Numbered from the stretch's first letter, positions 1-11,887 are shown. The stretch is 64,000 nt of DNA from Drosophila pseudoobscura (GCF_009870125.1 NC_046683.1:53397869-53461868); one strand, 5' to 3'. The notes: generated from the letters alone by a model not told the origin. Made by a program: numbers and translations.

Positions 1-158
1 TCGAGAAGGAGAGTGAATAAGAGAAACTCGTTGAAGTGGAAGCGTAGCCAATCTGATCCGAATTTGGCAGTCTGATACCAGACTCTATGATATAGCGTTT
101 TTGCCACAGATTTTCGTTTGTGTGATGTAGGAAGGTGGGAGATCTAGGCGCTCACCAA

Positions 159-258
159 GACGGACGTACAGAAAGACATGACTATATCGACTCGACTTTT
201 AGTGCTGATCAAGAATAAATATACTTTATAGGGTGGGAGACGCTTCCTTTGGCATACT
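159..258. repeat. Dispersed repeat fragment, copy 1 (DINE-1/INE-1-like)
   Basis: The segment holds the familiar fly repeat phrase GCTGATCAAGAAT..ATACTTTAT.GGGT.GGA.ACGC.TCCTT, preceded by a degraded ACGGACG.ACAGA. The same phrase recurs at 58,629-58,725. From memory it resembles the conserved block of a very abundant Drosophila non-autonomous element (DINE-1/INE-1 or similar). The family name is uncertain; the repeat nature is not. Confidence 0.6.
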
Positions 259-337
259 GCTGGCCCTCCAAGTGGACTGGACATTGGCGCACAAACTAAC
301 AAAAAATAATGATGTATTTTTTTTAACAATCTTCTCT

Positions 338-343
338 TTTATT
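338..343 (-). terminator. Poly(A) signal of the 381-828 gene
   Basis: AATAAA on the minus strand, 38 nt beyond the stop codon of the unrecognised two-exon gene. Confidence 0.5.
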
Positions 344-380
344 GTTATTAATATTCTGGGAATTTCATTCCAATTCGGTT

Positions 381-828
381 TCAGACACTAACTGTGCTGC
401 TTAGGGGGCCTTCGAAATGACTTCCAAACTGACTGACAAACGCCTTCAGAAACAGCTTGAGCGCCTTCCTCTCATCAGTAGTGAGTTCCAAGTCAGAGTC
501 CATACTTTTCTCTCTGATTGTGCATTGGTTCGTGTATTGCCCCACTATAATCGTATGGTTTTCCATCAGCGCATGGCAAAGGGCACTTTTGTTTTCGAGG
601 ATTGCATTATACTCAGCACTCAATAAATATACGCCTTTGATTCCAAAATTTTTGGCTGTAAGCTCGGTAGGGTGAAAACTTAGTTGGTGTAAATAGCATG
701 CAGCACTTACCTTTGAAAAGAATATTGGAAAACGTGATCTCTGGCTCTGTAAGGCCCATCAGAAACTTCTTATCCCCACTGGGAGAAGATATGAGGGCGT
801 AGTATTTTCCATCTTTAAAGCAAGACAT
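381..828 (-). CDS. Unrecognised small two-exon protein (130 aa)
   Basis: Two exons, 711-828 and 381-655, join through a good donor (AAAG|GTAAGTG) and a CTTACAG acceptor. The frame stays open for 131 codons including the stop. The predicted protein starts MSCFKDGKYYAL and ends with FEGPLSSTVSV. It has no signal peptide or membrane segment. The middle is mixed polar and hydrophobic (SAEYNAILENKSALCHALMEN), and a charged helix-like stretch (TTDERKALKLFLKAF) follows. I recognise no domain. A polyadenylation signal on the same strand lies at 338-343, about 40 nt past the stop. The intron spans 656-710, so it is only 55 nt, normal for a fly. The next gene to the right, an amino acid transporter, is on the same strand. 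The splice-compatible frames and the nearby poly(A) signal argue for a real gene; its function is unknown. Confidence 0.6.
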
Positions 829-1430
829 TTTGGGAGGTCTTATGAAGTTTTATGTCTTCAGTTTATATTATAAACTTTATAAGGTTCTGTTAACAGTGGA
901 AAATTTGTAGGGAATTTTTGTGTGGTTTCCCTATTTTTTTTTTTTGTCTCTCAAGCTCCTGACTGTCGAAGTGTTAGAAAATGCTATTAATATTTCTCTC
1001 TACTGCGTCGCAGACCAGAGGTTAGAGATCTAGCTAATGGCCCTATGACATTAGACTTAGCTAACTGACTAGCTGCAAAAACAGAGAAAGCCGTATGGAA
1101 GTAGCATGCAGTGAGAGTTTTTTTGTTTTAAAAAACATCATGTTGTTTCATATAGTGCCTCAGTTCTTCGAGTGATAGCCGGGATATATGTCTAGAGACG
1201 GTTGAGTTTTGTCTCATGTGCTATCTCTCTCTTCGCAGTAAAGTTAGCGAAGTCTAATGCCATAGATCTTTAAGAGCTACAGGTATATATTTTGCATCCT
1301 TAACTTAATTACCGTATTCCACAATACTTCAAGACCAATATAGACTGAAGAAGTTCCGATTAGTCAATAGTCCATCCTAGCCTTGATTGGTCAGTTTGGT
1401 TTAATTTTTGTTTTACATTGAATTAAGTGT
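829..1430. other. Intergenic stretch, contains a repeat fragment
   Basis: No gene is visible. It contains a poly-T run near 934-945 and the repeat fragment at 1157-1250 that is also found at 36.9 kb. The upstream promoter of the 381-828 gene would lie here, but no clear core element stands out. Confidence 0.4.
1157..1250. repeat. Dispersed repeat fragment, copy A
   Basis: The block starting CTCAGTTCTTCGAGTGATAG, then CCGGGATATATGTCT, matches 36,897-36,933 at about 85 percent. Both copies are followed at similar spacing by CTCT.TCTTCGCA. Two scattered copies of this length indicate a mobile or otherwise dispersed element. I could not name the family. Confidence 0.5.
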
Positions 1431-1441
1431 AGTATAATATG

Positions 1442-1451
1442 TTTATTTATT
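1442..1451 (-). terminator. Poly(A) signals of the amino acid transporter
   Basis: Two overlapping AATAAA motifs on the minus strand, about 265 nt beyond the transporter stop codon, giving a short 3' UTR (about 1,430-1,712). Confidence 0.5.
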
Positions 1452-1712
1452 GCTTTCAGCTAACTTATTGTATTTTCCATAATTTTTGGTTTCTTATGCG
1501 CTATGGTATGGATGTTTGTGTGAATATTAGTGTTGGGTAAATATTGCTCACTCATGAGCAACACAACACTAGTGAATATAGATACGATCGCGTTTCCTGC
1601 AGGCAAAATACATATGTATATGCATGTGTTGTTACAAAAAAAAAAAACAAAAAATGTGTTGTATGTTGGTGTGTGAAAAATGTGTGTGTTGTTTACAAAT
1701 ATCATCGTGCAT

Positions 1713-3807
1713 TCAAGATGTGCTGTGCATCAATATCAGCGGGACCTCGTTGCTGTATTTCGAGTTTTCTTGGCCAAGCAGGGCCGATTCGCTACAATCG
1801 CGCATAATGGCCATGGAATTGTTGCGCTGCTCCCTCTGCCTCAAGCGGCTGTGGCGGATGCCGTAGGCCAGAAAGATCGCCAGACCTATGGTGAGCCAAA
1901 TACAAAAACGCACCCAGGTGAGGATGTCCAATTTGATCATCAGGTATATGTTGATCAATATGGATATGCCTGGGAGCCAAGGAACCAAGGGCACCTTAAA
2001 GGAGAGATTCACTGCGGATGTGGGCTGACGCGAGATGATCACTAGCATGATTACCAAAGGTATGGCCCCCAGTACCAGGGCAATGCCATCGAAATGAGTG
2101 ACATTTGACAGATCCTCTTCAAATTTGGTAAGAATTTGCGAGAAAACAAAGCACCACAGAGCTGAAAGCGAATGATGGCGTTGATTCTTTGAATTTTATA
2201 AATAGCACTGTTTTACTTACAGAACAGAGTCACCATCACAGTGACAATCCTCGACGTTTGCTTGGTTGAGACGGTCAAGCCTTTGGAATTAAAGAGACGC
2301 CGCCACAGTGCACAGGGCTGATCCTGGTCAGCGGAACCGGAAGAGCGACTGTTGCCAATGATGCGACTCTCGCGACGGTCATCCACCTCGTAACGCAGCA
2401 TAAGGACACAGCTAGCCACCATGGAGTAGGCCAGCAAGGTGCCAATCGACATCATATTCACCAGCTGGCTCAGGTTGAAGACGGCGGCCAGAATGCCAGT
2501 CAACAGACCGGTAAGCATGGTTCCCTTGAAAGGAGTTTTGTACTTTTCGCTAATGTCTCCCAAAAACCTGAAGAGCAGTCCGTCGTTGGACATGGCAAAG
2601 ACAATGCGTGGCAGTGGAAACATTGCCCCCATCATGCTGGAGCACAGGCCAAACATCGCGCCAATGCTGACCACATACTCCGCCACATGCCAGCCATTGA
2701 TCCTGAAGACGTGCGGCAGCGGTGCCTTTTCATCCTGCTCATAGTAGGGCAGCATCATGGTTAGCACCGAAGAAACGCCAAAGTAGGCGAGGAAAATCAT
2801 GGCCAGGGAGACGATTACAGCAAATGGAATGGATTTCTTCGGATTCTTTGCCTCCTCGCCCGCGGTAGCGATGCAATCGAAGCCAATGAAACCGTAAAAG
2901 CAAACAGCGGCCCCCTTAATAATGCCAGAGACACCGTATGGCATAAAGCCACCGTCGCCATATCCCTCCGGCACAGAAGATTTCGGTATGGACCAGTTGC
3001 TGCTGGAAACTATCGAAGGAATCAGACCAATGGACAACCAGAGATTGTGTGTGACTAGAACTCACCATGGAAGAGCCCCGCGATGATCACAAAAAGAACT
3101 ACGCCCAAGTTCAGAATGGTGAAGACATTATTTACCCGCGTCGACTCCTTGGCGCCCACGGCAATGGCCAACGAGAACAGTATGGTGACCACAAAGGCGA
3201 ACAGATCCGGATAGGCACCCAGACCCTGTATATTAATGGGCATATGGGTGCCCAGAAAGCTGCTCATTGGGTTCCCACAAAGTTGGTCCAGATATGTGCT
3301 TAGCCCTTTCACGACGCTAGCGGAACCTGTCCGAAAAATGAAAACATCAAAACGGAAATCAATATAAAATATGAGAATTAATTGATAAAAATAATGGCAA
3401 TCAGACGGCGGCGCCATCAATTGAATTGCCGCCAGCTTACCAATTGCGTATTCGAGTATGAGATTCCATCCAATGAGAAACGCAATGAACTCGCCAATGG
3501 TCACATAGCTGTAGATGTATGCAGAGCCCGCCTTGGGAACACGGGCTCCGAACTCCGCATAGCAGAGACCAGCGAATATCGAGGCAATCGCAGCAATTAG
3601 AAAGCTGATGACCACAGCGGGGCCGGCCACCTGCTTGGACACTTCGCCAGCCAGGACATAGACACCCACGCCCAGCGTTGAGCCAATGCCGAGGGCCGTG
3701 AGATCAAAGGCCGACAAGACCTTGGCCAGCTTGGACTCATTCGAGTCCTCCAGAGGCTTCTTGCGTGTGAGCACGCGAAAGGCATTCGTCACGCTCCAGC
3801 TCGGCAT
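1713..3807 (-). CDS. Cationic amino acid transporter (SLC7/CAT family, slimfast/CG5535-like)
   Basis: Four exons (3441-3807, 3066-3326, 2221-3009, 1713-2161) give 621 aa, the usual CAT length. The family imports cationic amino acids across the plasma membrane. The first membrane segment carries the CAT signature [15 protein letters not shown] near residues 40-55. Later come a conserved [20 protein letters not shown] loop and [20 protein letters not shown], typical of CATs, followed by many further hydrophobic segments. A polar C-terminal tail follows the last one ([12 protein letters not shown]). All three introns (114, 56 and 59 nt) have GT/AG ends, and the joined frame reads without interruption. 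The start ATG sits one base after a TTTTTCAG acceptor, so a 5' non-coding exon lies upstream. Poly(A) signals occur at 1442-1451. D. melanogaster has several paralogues; CG5535 or CG7255 are the best guesses, from memory. Confidence 0.93.
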
Positions 3808-6800
3808 GCTGAAAAATGTAATCGAATTAAGTACATATGTAATAACGGGCCGATCGTTCGGCTCTGTTCGGGCTGTAGAGCTGTAGGGCTGTAGGGCTAT
3901 AGGGCTTTTGCTGAGCTCTACAATATACTCGGACCTGATGCTTACAGAACCGACATATTAACACGTTCGCAGATTTTGTACGGGTCGCAATGGGGGTGGC
4001 GATGGCGGTGTCGGTGGAAAGTGGCTGTAGATGGGCCACGCTTCCATTGGGCAAAAGAAATGTGCGGAGTTGGGTTTATGGGCCGGCCATAAGAAAATTA
4101 GTAGGCGTCTGTTAATGTGCGAATGTAGACTACGTTGTTTATGATTAGGTCGCGTCGCGAAAGCTGATTTAAATTTGAGTCTTGTGATCATCGGGTATGA
4201 TCCCCCGATGACTAAGTGGGAAATCTGATTATAAACGCATCTACATATGCATCTCAATTGACTCGGATCCTCTAGGTTAATTCAGGCCAATTCTGGCATT
4301 TCTTCAGGCAGTTTTTGAATGTGGTCATGTAGATATTTATACACAGGCCTTGAATCCCACCAGCAAATCATAGAAAACAAACTGTTTTTAAGAAACAGTT
4401 CCAATCTAAACTGGTATAGAATAGAGTTCTTCTTAGTTCCTCTTCGCTATTGTGCGTGCTTTACTCCTTTTTAAATAAGCGTTAAAGTTTTTCCTTTGAA
4501 ATTTTCTTAAATTAAAGCGTAAACTGTTTCGATTCCCTTATATTCTCACCTTTTTTCTTTAAGAAATAATCAAAATCCCTTGGAGATTATCAACGAAAGC
4601 AATCTGTTTGTCTCTTTATTCGTATCACAAGTTTTCCACAGCTATTTTATGGTATTTTTTTTAGCTTTCAAGTATCACAAATAATAATCCATCTTTTATA
4701 GTTCGATTCCCAGGCACGGAATCAAATGGCAAGAATGTGAATCGTCAAATTAAACGATGTATCTTTTCTTTCTAATTGAATTTCAGAATTGAATCGTATA
4801 GAGCCAGAGACTGTTCGAGCTGTGTCTGAACTTTAAACGTGAGTGCGAAACCGTTAAATAGCGCATTTGGGTGTACGGCCCGGGGAGATCGTGGTGAGTT
4901 GAGTTGAGGGAGAAGCTGCTTGCCGCCCTTACCCACCCCACGATGTGTGGGCAAGCCGCATCCTCAGGTCGGACACGAAGCCGTGGCGCCATGAAACGAG
5001 GTGGAATCACGTCGTTGGCGATGATAACGCTAATTAATTCGTCACCATGCTCGTAGAGCAGTCTTCCCTACGTACCCTACCCTGGGACCTGGGAATTCTC
5101 AGAATTCCATGCCAGGTGACTTAACATGACCTCTGTGGCCCCAAAAGCCTAATGAATTGTCATGATCGATTAGCGGTTGAGGTATAGTATTTTTGATATG
5201 ATTATGGCGCATTACTGATATGAAGGGAAACCCGGAAAATGCTGACAATAACATTCCGTTAAAGGAATGCCTAATATGTGTATTTTGCATACAAATTCCT
5301 TTACAAGTTGTGCAATTTCTCATGTGGAGCGTCAAGGATGCCAAATTTTAGGGGAAAATAATGATGTCTTGAAGCCTCTTCAATGGATGGCTGTGGAACC
5401 TGAAACCCTATTTTTCAGTGAATGCCTTCTCAAAACATTTCCAGTGGTTTCCTATATGTTTATATTTGCTTTTAGCTACCCGATAGATTGGTATAATTTT
5501 TGTATCGGCTTCACGGCTTCAGTTTGCTGAAGTATGCAGTACGCTGATCCAAACATTTTTTGCAGGGAAGCTATTTGGTCCAAACTTCAGAATGGATTCC
5601 CTTCGTTTGCTTTCATGGAACCTTACTAATTGGGCTCTGTTTGAGTTTTCCATTGGCATGGCCGCGTGGATATGGATATTTGTATTGTTTATAGATAATT
5701 TTTGTGGCACGGGACTACGCGCTGCGAGGGTCGGATCGTGTGGCTCAGGTGGGTGTCAACCGTTGCTAAAAATACCCGCCGTATTTGATTGCATTTAACG
5801 CTAATTTTAGGCACTTGTTGCATGTCGACTCAGCTGACACTGCCACTGTTCTGTTCTGTTCCACTCCACTCACCCATAGTATTCGGCGAACTCCTCCATT
5901 GTTGATACTCGAATCAATTCAATCAATTTGGCTGCCAATTAATATCATCAATTTGCGGCAAGTTCTCGCTCTCCTCACACGGAAGCGGCTGTGGCACTGC
6001 TGGTCTCTAGAAATGTACTGTGAACTGCAGCCGGTACTATCCAAAGAAATCACATTATTTTCAACCACGCAACCACGTTGCAGCTGCTCGTGCTCTCTGG
6101 CCATTATTGTTGGTCGATTCAAAGAGAGGAACCGGGTTGCCAACGTCTTCGTTTCGCCCAAATGCTGGCCCTGACTTCTGGCCCAGTGCGTATGGCTGAC
6201 AACCCCAATCGCGGAGAGGTACAACAATCATATCCAGCTCTCTCCCACTCTCTCCCTCTCTCACGCGCTCTGATGGTCTTTTTAAGCTTATTTAAAGGCA
6301 TTTTCTATTGCATCAGCCCAGTTCCTATTTCCCTTGGTAGAGTTTCTAAGAATAAGGCGCCATTTGGCTCTCATAACAAATCCGAACATGCGAACTATTT
6401 CAGCAATGGATATGGATATTAGGTTCTTTACTGATAATTGTACCTGATTGTTTTAGAGAACTAGGGCATTCTGTATTTGCTTGAGGGTTGTAACAGGTAA
6501 ACTATATTTATATAGATTGGATGGTGGTAGATCTTATATTAACGTATTTTAGGGTATCTTATGCCACTGGAATCTAAAGATATCACCCCTGGCATACATT
6601 TAAAAAAAAAGAAATTGATAATTTGTTTATAATTAACGTCACCGATTCACATGTTAATCAATAAGAGCAACGAATCACTGAATGAATGAATCATTGAAAT
6701 TATTTTTCGCGTAGATGGCATTTAATCTGTATTTATTAATCAATGCTTTTATTGATAACAATTTATTCACAACTTCCAAATCGAATACTTTATTTAATTA

Positions 6801-6880
6801 TTAATATTTTGTATAATTATGTATATATTTTTTTAAATTCGAAAAAAATAAAAAAAATAACAAAAATATCAATCGTTTGG
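3808..6880. other. Intergenic/upstream region of the transporter
   Basis: No protein gene is supportable here. The acceptor at 3809-3811 implies that a 5' UTR exon of the transporter lies in this interval, but I cannot place its donor with confidence. A GC-richer block at 4,840-5,080 stands out from its AT-rich surroundings and could be that promoter region. Short frames here lack family resemblance and good splice partners. Confidence 0.4.
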
Positions 6881-6889
6881 TACGGCCAG

Positions 6890-7460
6890 ACTGGGTCTAG
6901 CCCGCAAAATTTTTGGGCTATCACGTCAACCACAACGTCAGCCTCTTATTGTCGTCCAAGTACCGCATCAAGGACAGCGCTCGCCCTTTCGTTGAAGCCA
7001 ATGCCAGAATCCAAGGCAAGATCTGCTTTTATCATGGATCGTCGTGGATCCGATTCACTCAAAACGGGAATACTTCGCCAAGTCCCGTCCACCTCAGCTG
7101 CGGCTCAAGCGAGTCAGAAAGCCCAGGCCAATCACCCCGATCTCAGAGGAGCTCTTCGATCAGCGCAGATGGAGTCAGGCTGGACCCACCCAACCATAGA
7201 CCCACCAGATGGATCTCCCTGATGCGCCAATCACTTTTCAAGAAATCTTGGTGGACATAAAGAAACTCAAGTCCAGGAAGGCCCCTGGCAACGACAGGAT
7301 TGAAAATTTTGTGGCAAAGGCGCTACCAAACAGTGATATTCTATTCTATGTACATATATCTGTTCCCCAAAGCCTGGAGATGAGTCCACATGATCATGCT
7401 GCCAAAGCCAGAAAAGCCACCGGAAGACCCAAGAAACCCTAGAGCAAATAGTCCCCTGTG
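6890..7460 (+). mobile_element. Decayed jockey-type non-LTR retrotransposon fragment
   Basis: At 7,229-7,328 the plus strand reads ITFQEILVDIKKL then KSRKAPGNDRI, the N-terminal block of a jockey-clade reverse transcriptase (family pattern: I..LK..KAPG.D.I). In another frame, 7,363-7,440 reads FPKAWR, a stop, then VHMIMLPKPEKP, matching the next conserved block (yFP..Wk.a.vi.i.KPgK). The frame shift and in-frame stop show it is dead. The upstream part (6,890-7,228) reads SSPQNFWAI and similar, and may be the linker before the RT. The fingers and palm with the catalytic FADD motif are absent, so this is a short remnant. Confidence 0.72.
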
Positions 7461-8985
7461 GACTTTTGGCAAAATGTTTTTAGATCGTGTCAAAAGTTAA
7501 TTAATTAATATTTAAATCGAACTAGCGCGCCAAGGTAGAAATTCGAATACTCAACCCACCACAAGGTGCTCTTAGGCAAGGTGGGAAATCCAGAGAGAAT
7601 TCAACAGAGAGAGAGAGAGAGAGAGTGGTAACTCACTTTATTTCACCTCAGCAATCAGCTGACGACCAAACCCACCGCAACATTGAGCGCGCCAGATCGA
7701 CTGGCCCCCGCCAATTGATTCCGTTAACTCCCCACCAGTCCACAGAGAGATCCACACCATCCACACATCCAACCATCGCGAACGAGGCCTGATAAGCCCA
7801 TTGTGTGTGTTTCGCGTTTGTTGTGCTTTCGTTCGCTGTGTTTTCGCTTGTCTGTCCGGCGCTGGAGTAGAAAAAGAAACGGTAAAAGTGTGGGAAAAAA
7901 CGCTTCTCGGTTGTTTTTAACCATTAAAAACTTAAAAAATGCTCGAAGCAGCTTAAAACTAAGGTGGCTACCTCTTAGAAAGCCTTAAATAGGCAACAAT
8001 CAATCAATTCAATCAATCTTAGTGCAATTCTACATGCATACAAAAAAATATACGAGTATGTGTGTACTTAGACTTGTATGGATGGGATATTCTCTATGTA
8101 CTTCAATACATGGATACCACCCATTTTTATGCACTGGGCAAACAGAGTAAATATAAATGTAAAAAAAATAATAAAGATCATTGCAGATGCAGATTAGCAC
8201 CCTTAACAGTTCTCATATATACATATGTACATACATATACATATTCTTTATGAAAAAATATTTCTTGGTTTAAAAATCTTCCATCAAACTTTATATATTT
8301 TGTGAGCATTTTTCTTGCCTACAGGCATATGCCATCTTTTAATGAGAAAAGTGTATTCGCAAGACAACTGACAGGTCAAGCCAATTATAAACATATGTAC
8401 TCGTATGTATGTACATGTTGTACATACATATTTAATATGTAGTATCTTTTCTATGGCATTCGGCCAACTCTCATTCCCAGCTTCAACACATTTGCATTTA
8501 ATTTTGGTGCTACTCATTAGCCGTGTAATTTGTCCGCCAGAATCCGTCACACTTTGTTAAACAATACGAGTATTGCTGGAAATATTTGTTCAAGTGCAGT
8601 GCAGTGCAAATGTGATGGCTAATATTAGCTTGTTTCCATTTTTTGTACTCAATTTATTTCTCAATTAACGAAACGGCAAAGAAACAGTTTGGGCCGAAAA
8701 TTAAAGGGAAAAAAACCCCATGAAAATAAAACAATATTAGGCCAGGTGGATTTTCACTAGGTAGATGAGTCGGATGGATTGTGTTAAACGGCTAATACAT
8801 ACATAAGTACTTACATATGTACATCTATGCGGAACGGAACGGAACGGAAAGGAAAACTCATCCATCATTGGAATAGTGTCCCACACCGACTTATCGCCAG
8901 TGCCATCGCCATTCACTATGTTAATTTTGTTAAATGACTTTTTTGCCTTAATTTCAGTTTTGTTTCCAGTTCCATTTATGGCGCC
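7460..8985. other. Upstream region of arylsulfatase gene 1
   Basis: A (GA)n run at 7,606-7,625 precedes a leader-like sequence around 7,800-7,960 (TTCGCGTTTGTTGTGCTTTC, then an A-rich stretch). An acceptor (TTAATTTCAG) at about 8,947-8,956, or the following TTTCCAG, lies just before the sulfatase ATG. A spliced 5' UTR starting near 7.8 kb is therefore plausible but unproven. No other coding potential is seen. Confidence 0.35.
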
Positions 8986-11025
8986 ATGGCGATGTCAACT
9001 GATCTGAGCCAAATGAGAAATAGCCATAGAAATGTGCCGATAATTTTGTTGTTAACTGCCGGATTAGCCATTGCCTTGGCGAATGGTCAAGACGCGAGAT
9101 CCCCCGGCAAACCGCACATCATCATCATAATGGCTGATGATATGGTGAGTGTCTAGTATGATCGTTTGAATCGCTGCTAATTATAGATCCCATCCCCCTT
9201 GCCAGGGCTTCGACGATGTGAGCTTTCGGGGCTCCAATAACTTTCTCACGCCCAATATCGACGCCTTGGCATATAGCGGAGTGATTCTGAACAATCTGTA
9301 CACCGCTGCCATGTGCACTCCCAGCCGGGCTGCTCTTCTCACTGGAAAATATCCCATTAACACAGGTTTCTATCGCGAATAGATCCGACCCGAATGCAGA
9401 CCAATAGCAAATCTATTCTCAGGCATGCAGCACTATGTGATCGTGAATAATCAGCCCTGGGGTCTGCCGCAGCAGGAGAAGACAATGGCGGAGATCTTCC
9501 GGGAGAACGGCTACTACACCAGTCTCCTGGGCAAGTGGCATCTGGGGATGTCGCAGCGCAACTTTACGCCCACCCAGCGGGGCTTCGACCATCATCTGGG
9601 CTACTTGGGAGCCTATGTGGACTATTACGACCAGACCTACCAGCAAAATGTGAGAGAAGGCTCTGAAAAGTCGATGCTGAAGATCCTTTACTTCTGTGGG
9701 TTCCTTGCAGGGCAAGAACTACGCCAGAGGGCATGACTTTCGCCTTAATCTGAACGTCACTCACGACCAGGTGGGCCACTACGTGACCGACGTGCTCAGC
9801 GACGCGGCCGTCGAGCTGATCGAGCAGCACAGTGGCAGCAACAGCAGCCAGCCACTCTTCCTGCTCCTCAGCCACCTGGCCCCGCATGCGGCCAACGCCG
9901 ACGATCCCATGCAGGCTCCCGCCGAGGAGCTGGCCAAGTTCGAGTACATCCGGAACGAGACCCATCGACATTACGCCGCCATGGTATCGCGGCTGGACAG
10001 GAGTGTGGGGCGAGTCATCGATGCCCTGGCCCGCCAGCAGATGCTGCAGGACAGCATTGTACTCTTCCTGTCGGACAACGGCGGACCCACAGTGGGCGAG
10101 CACTCGACGACGGCCTCCAACTATCCCTTGAGAGGCGTAAGTATCGCATAGAAAATCAGATAATCCGGTCGATTGGTCCTATTGATTCAGATTTTCTGAT
10201 CTACAGCAAAAGAACTCTCCCTGGGAGGGAGGTCTGCGCTCGTCTGCGGCCATCTGGAGCACCGAGTTCGAGCGGCTGGGCACCGTGTGGAAGCAGCAGA
10301 CCTACATTGGCGACCTTCTGCCGACGCTCGCCGCAGCGGCGGGCATAGCTCCAGATCCGGACCTGAAATTGGACGGAATGAATCTCTGGTCGGCCCTCAA
10401 GTATGGTTACGAGTCGTTGGAGCGAGAGATCGTGCACAACATCGACATGGACCCGTCGGCACCCTATCTGGCCTACACCCGAGGCAAGTGGAAGGTGGTG
10501 AACGGCACCACCAACGCGGCCCTCTTCGACGGCTGGCTGGGCGAGCGGGTAACGCGGGAAATGGATCCCCGATCCGCGAACTACGAGGAGCTGATCCGCA
10601 ACACCAGTGTCTGGCAGCACCTCCAACTGCTTATGGGGAGCCAGAATGAGCGCAACATAACCAGTCTCCGGCAGCAGGCCCAGATCGAGTGCCCGGAGCC
10701 TCCGGGCGCGACCAAGCCGTGTCTCCCGCTACTGGCCCCCTGTCTCTTCGACATCGATGCGGATCCCTGCGAGCGGAACAATCTGTACGAGGACTACCGC
10801 AACACGACCATCTTTCTCGACTTGCTGCAACGCATCGAACAGTTTGCAAGCCAGGCCCATGCTCCGAACAACATGCCAGAGGATCCGGATTGCGATCCAC
10901 GCTTTTACCACAACGAGTGGACCTGGTGGCAGGACGAACAGGCCTCCGGGGCAGCTATCATGTGGAGCGCTAAACGATTAAACCCTCTTCTGGTAGTATT
11001 CGTAGGCTTTTGGTGGATATTGTAA
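8986..11025 (+). CDS. Arylsulfatase B-like enzyme 1 (CG7402/CG7408 type)
   Basis: Five exons (8986-9144, 9206-9365, 9423-9649, 9711-10136, 10207-11025) encode 596 aa. Arylsulfatase B removes 4-sulfate from N-acetylgalactosamine in dermatan/chondroitin sulfate. After an N-terminal hydrophobic signal ([13 protein letters not shown]) come the metal-binding MADDMGFDDV and the formylglycine motif [14 protein letters not shown] with its cysteine intact. Next are GKWHLG, SHLAPHA and SDNGGPTVG, so the active site looks complete. The protein ends in a hydrophobic tail ([12 protein letters not shown]) that could be a GPI-anchor signal or membrane anchor. I chose the ATG at 8,986, because the ATG at 8,979 runs into a stop. 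A donor directly after the stop (CTG|GTAAGT) and an acceptor at 11,109 suggest a 3' UTR intron. A paralogue lies 7.4 kb downstream on the same strand. Confidence 0.93.
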
Positions 11026-11820
11026 ACTGGTAAGTGATTTCGGAATATTTACATAAAGCATGCAAAATATTTTCTACATACTCGTATGTATACTGTCACA
11101 TTTCCGCAGACATCTGGCCCAAAAGTATGCTCCCGAAAATCAATCCCAACTCTGAAATGAAACGTCGTAATTTTGGAAACAAAACAACTCTTCTTCTGCA
11201 ACATTCCAGAGAACTCACAGGCGAAAGGTCCGACTAAACTGTTAGTTGGAACCATTAATAGTTCTGAGTAGTGTCTAAATGGTAATCAACTAGATTATGT
11301 GTGTGCCTATCTTATCGATGGGCCCATCGCTTCTGTGAATTGTGATAGTTGCAAAACCCCCGTCAATATATAAATACATACCTATATACAAGAGACGTAA
11401 ATCAATCACAAGATCCCTAAAAACGAATCACTGTCCATCAGGCAGAGCTTTAAAGGTGCTCGAAGTGGCTTTGTTGTGTGATATACAGCTTTGCTGTTGT
11501 TAGAAAGTTTATTTTTTGTCGTCTGTCTTCTAAGAAACATTCCAAGAAATCATCATACATCAGTGATCTATGATCACCAATTATTCAGTTCTATAATTAG
11601 CATTTCCGCGTAGATTTTTTTTCGAGTGTATTGTTATCAAAGTCATTGTTATCCCAGTCATAAATTAGGCAAACAAAAATATAGATTATTATACAAGAAT
11701 AATATATAAATATACTTTCTTTGAAATCAGAGAATGTACATATATACATACGTTTCTTAATGTCTTTAGGCATAGAAATATTGCGAGTAAAACATATTTG
11801 ATATAAATTATCGTTTTGTG
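11026..11820. other. 3' region of sulfatase 1 and intergenic spacer
   Basis: Probable 3' UTR of the sulfatase with an 80-nt intron (11,030-11,109), then AT-rich sequence. No canonical AATAAA was found close to the stop on the plus strand. No other gene is visible. Confidence 0.35.
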
Positions 11821-11822
11821 TA

Positions 11823-11828
11823 TTTATT
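11823..11828 (-). terminator. Poly(A) signal of DM9 gene A
   Basis: AATAAA on the minus strand, 60 nt past the stop of DM9 gene A. Confidence 0.55.
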
Positions 11829-11887
11829 TTAGAGATGCGATTTAAACTGTCACAAAGAGATCATCATGATGGGTAGATTTTCCCTGT

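Noticed and set aside
4949-5050. Short plus-strand frame starting MCGQAASSGRTRSRGAM
   Set aside because: Looks coding-like in composition but is short, has no recognisable domain and no clear splice partner.
9564-10103. Minus-strand frame of 179 aa opposite sulfatase 1
   Set aside because: Antisense shadow of a GC-rich coding exon; the plus strand carries conserved sulfatase motifs.
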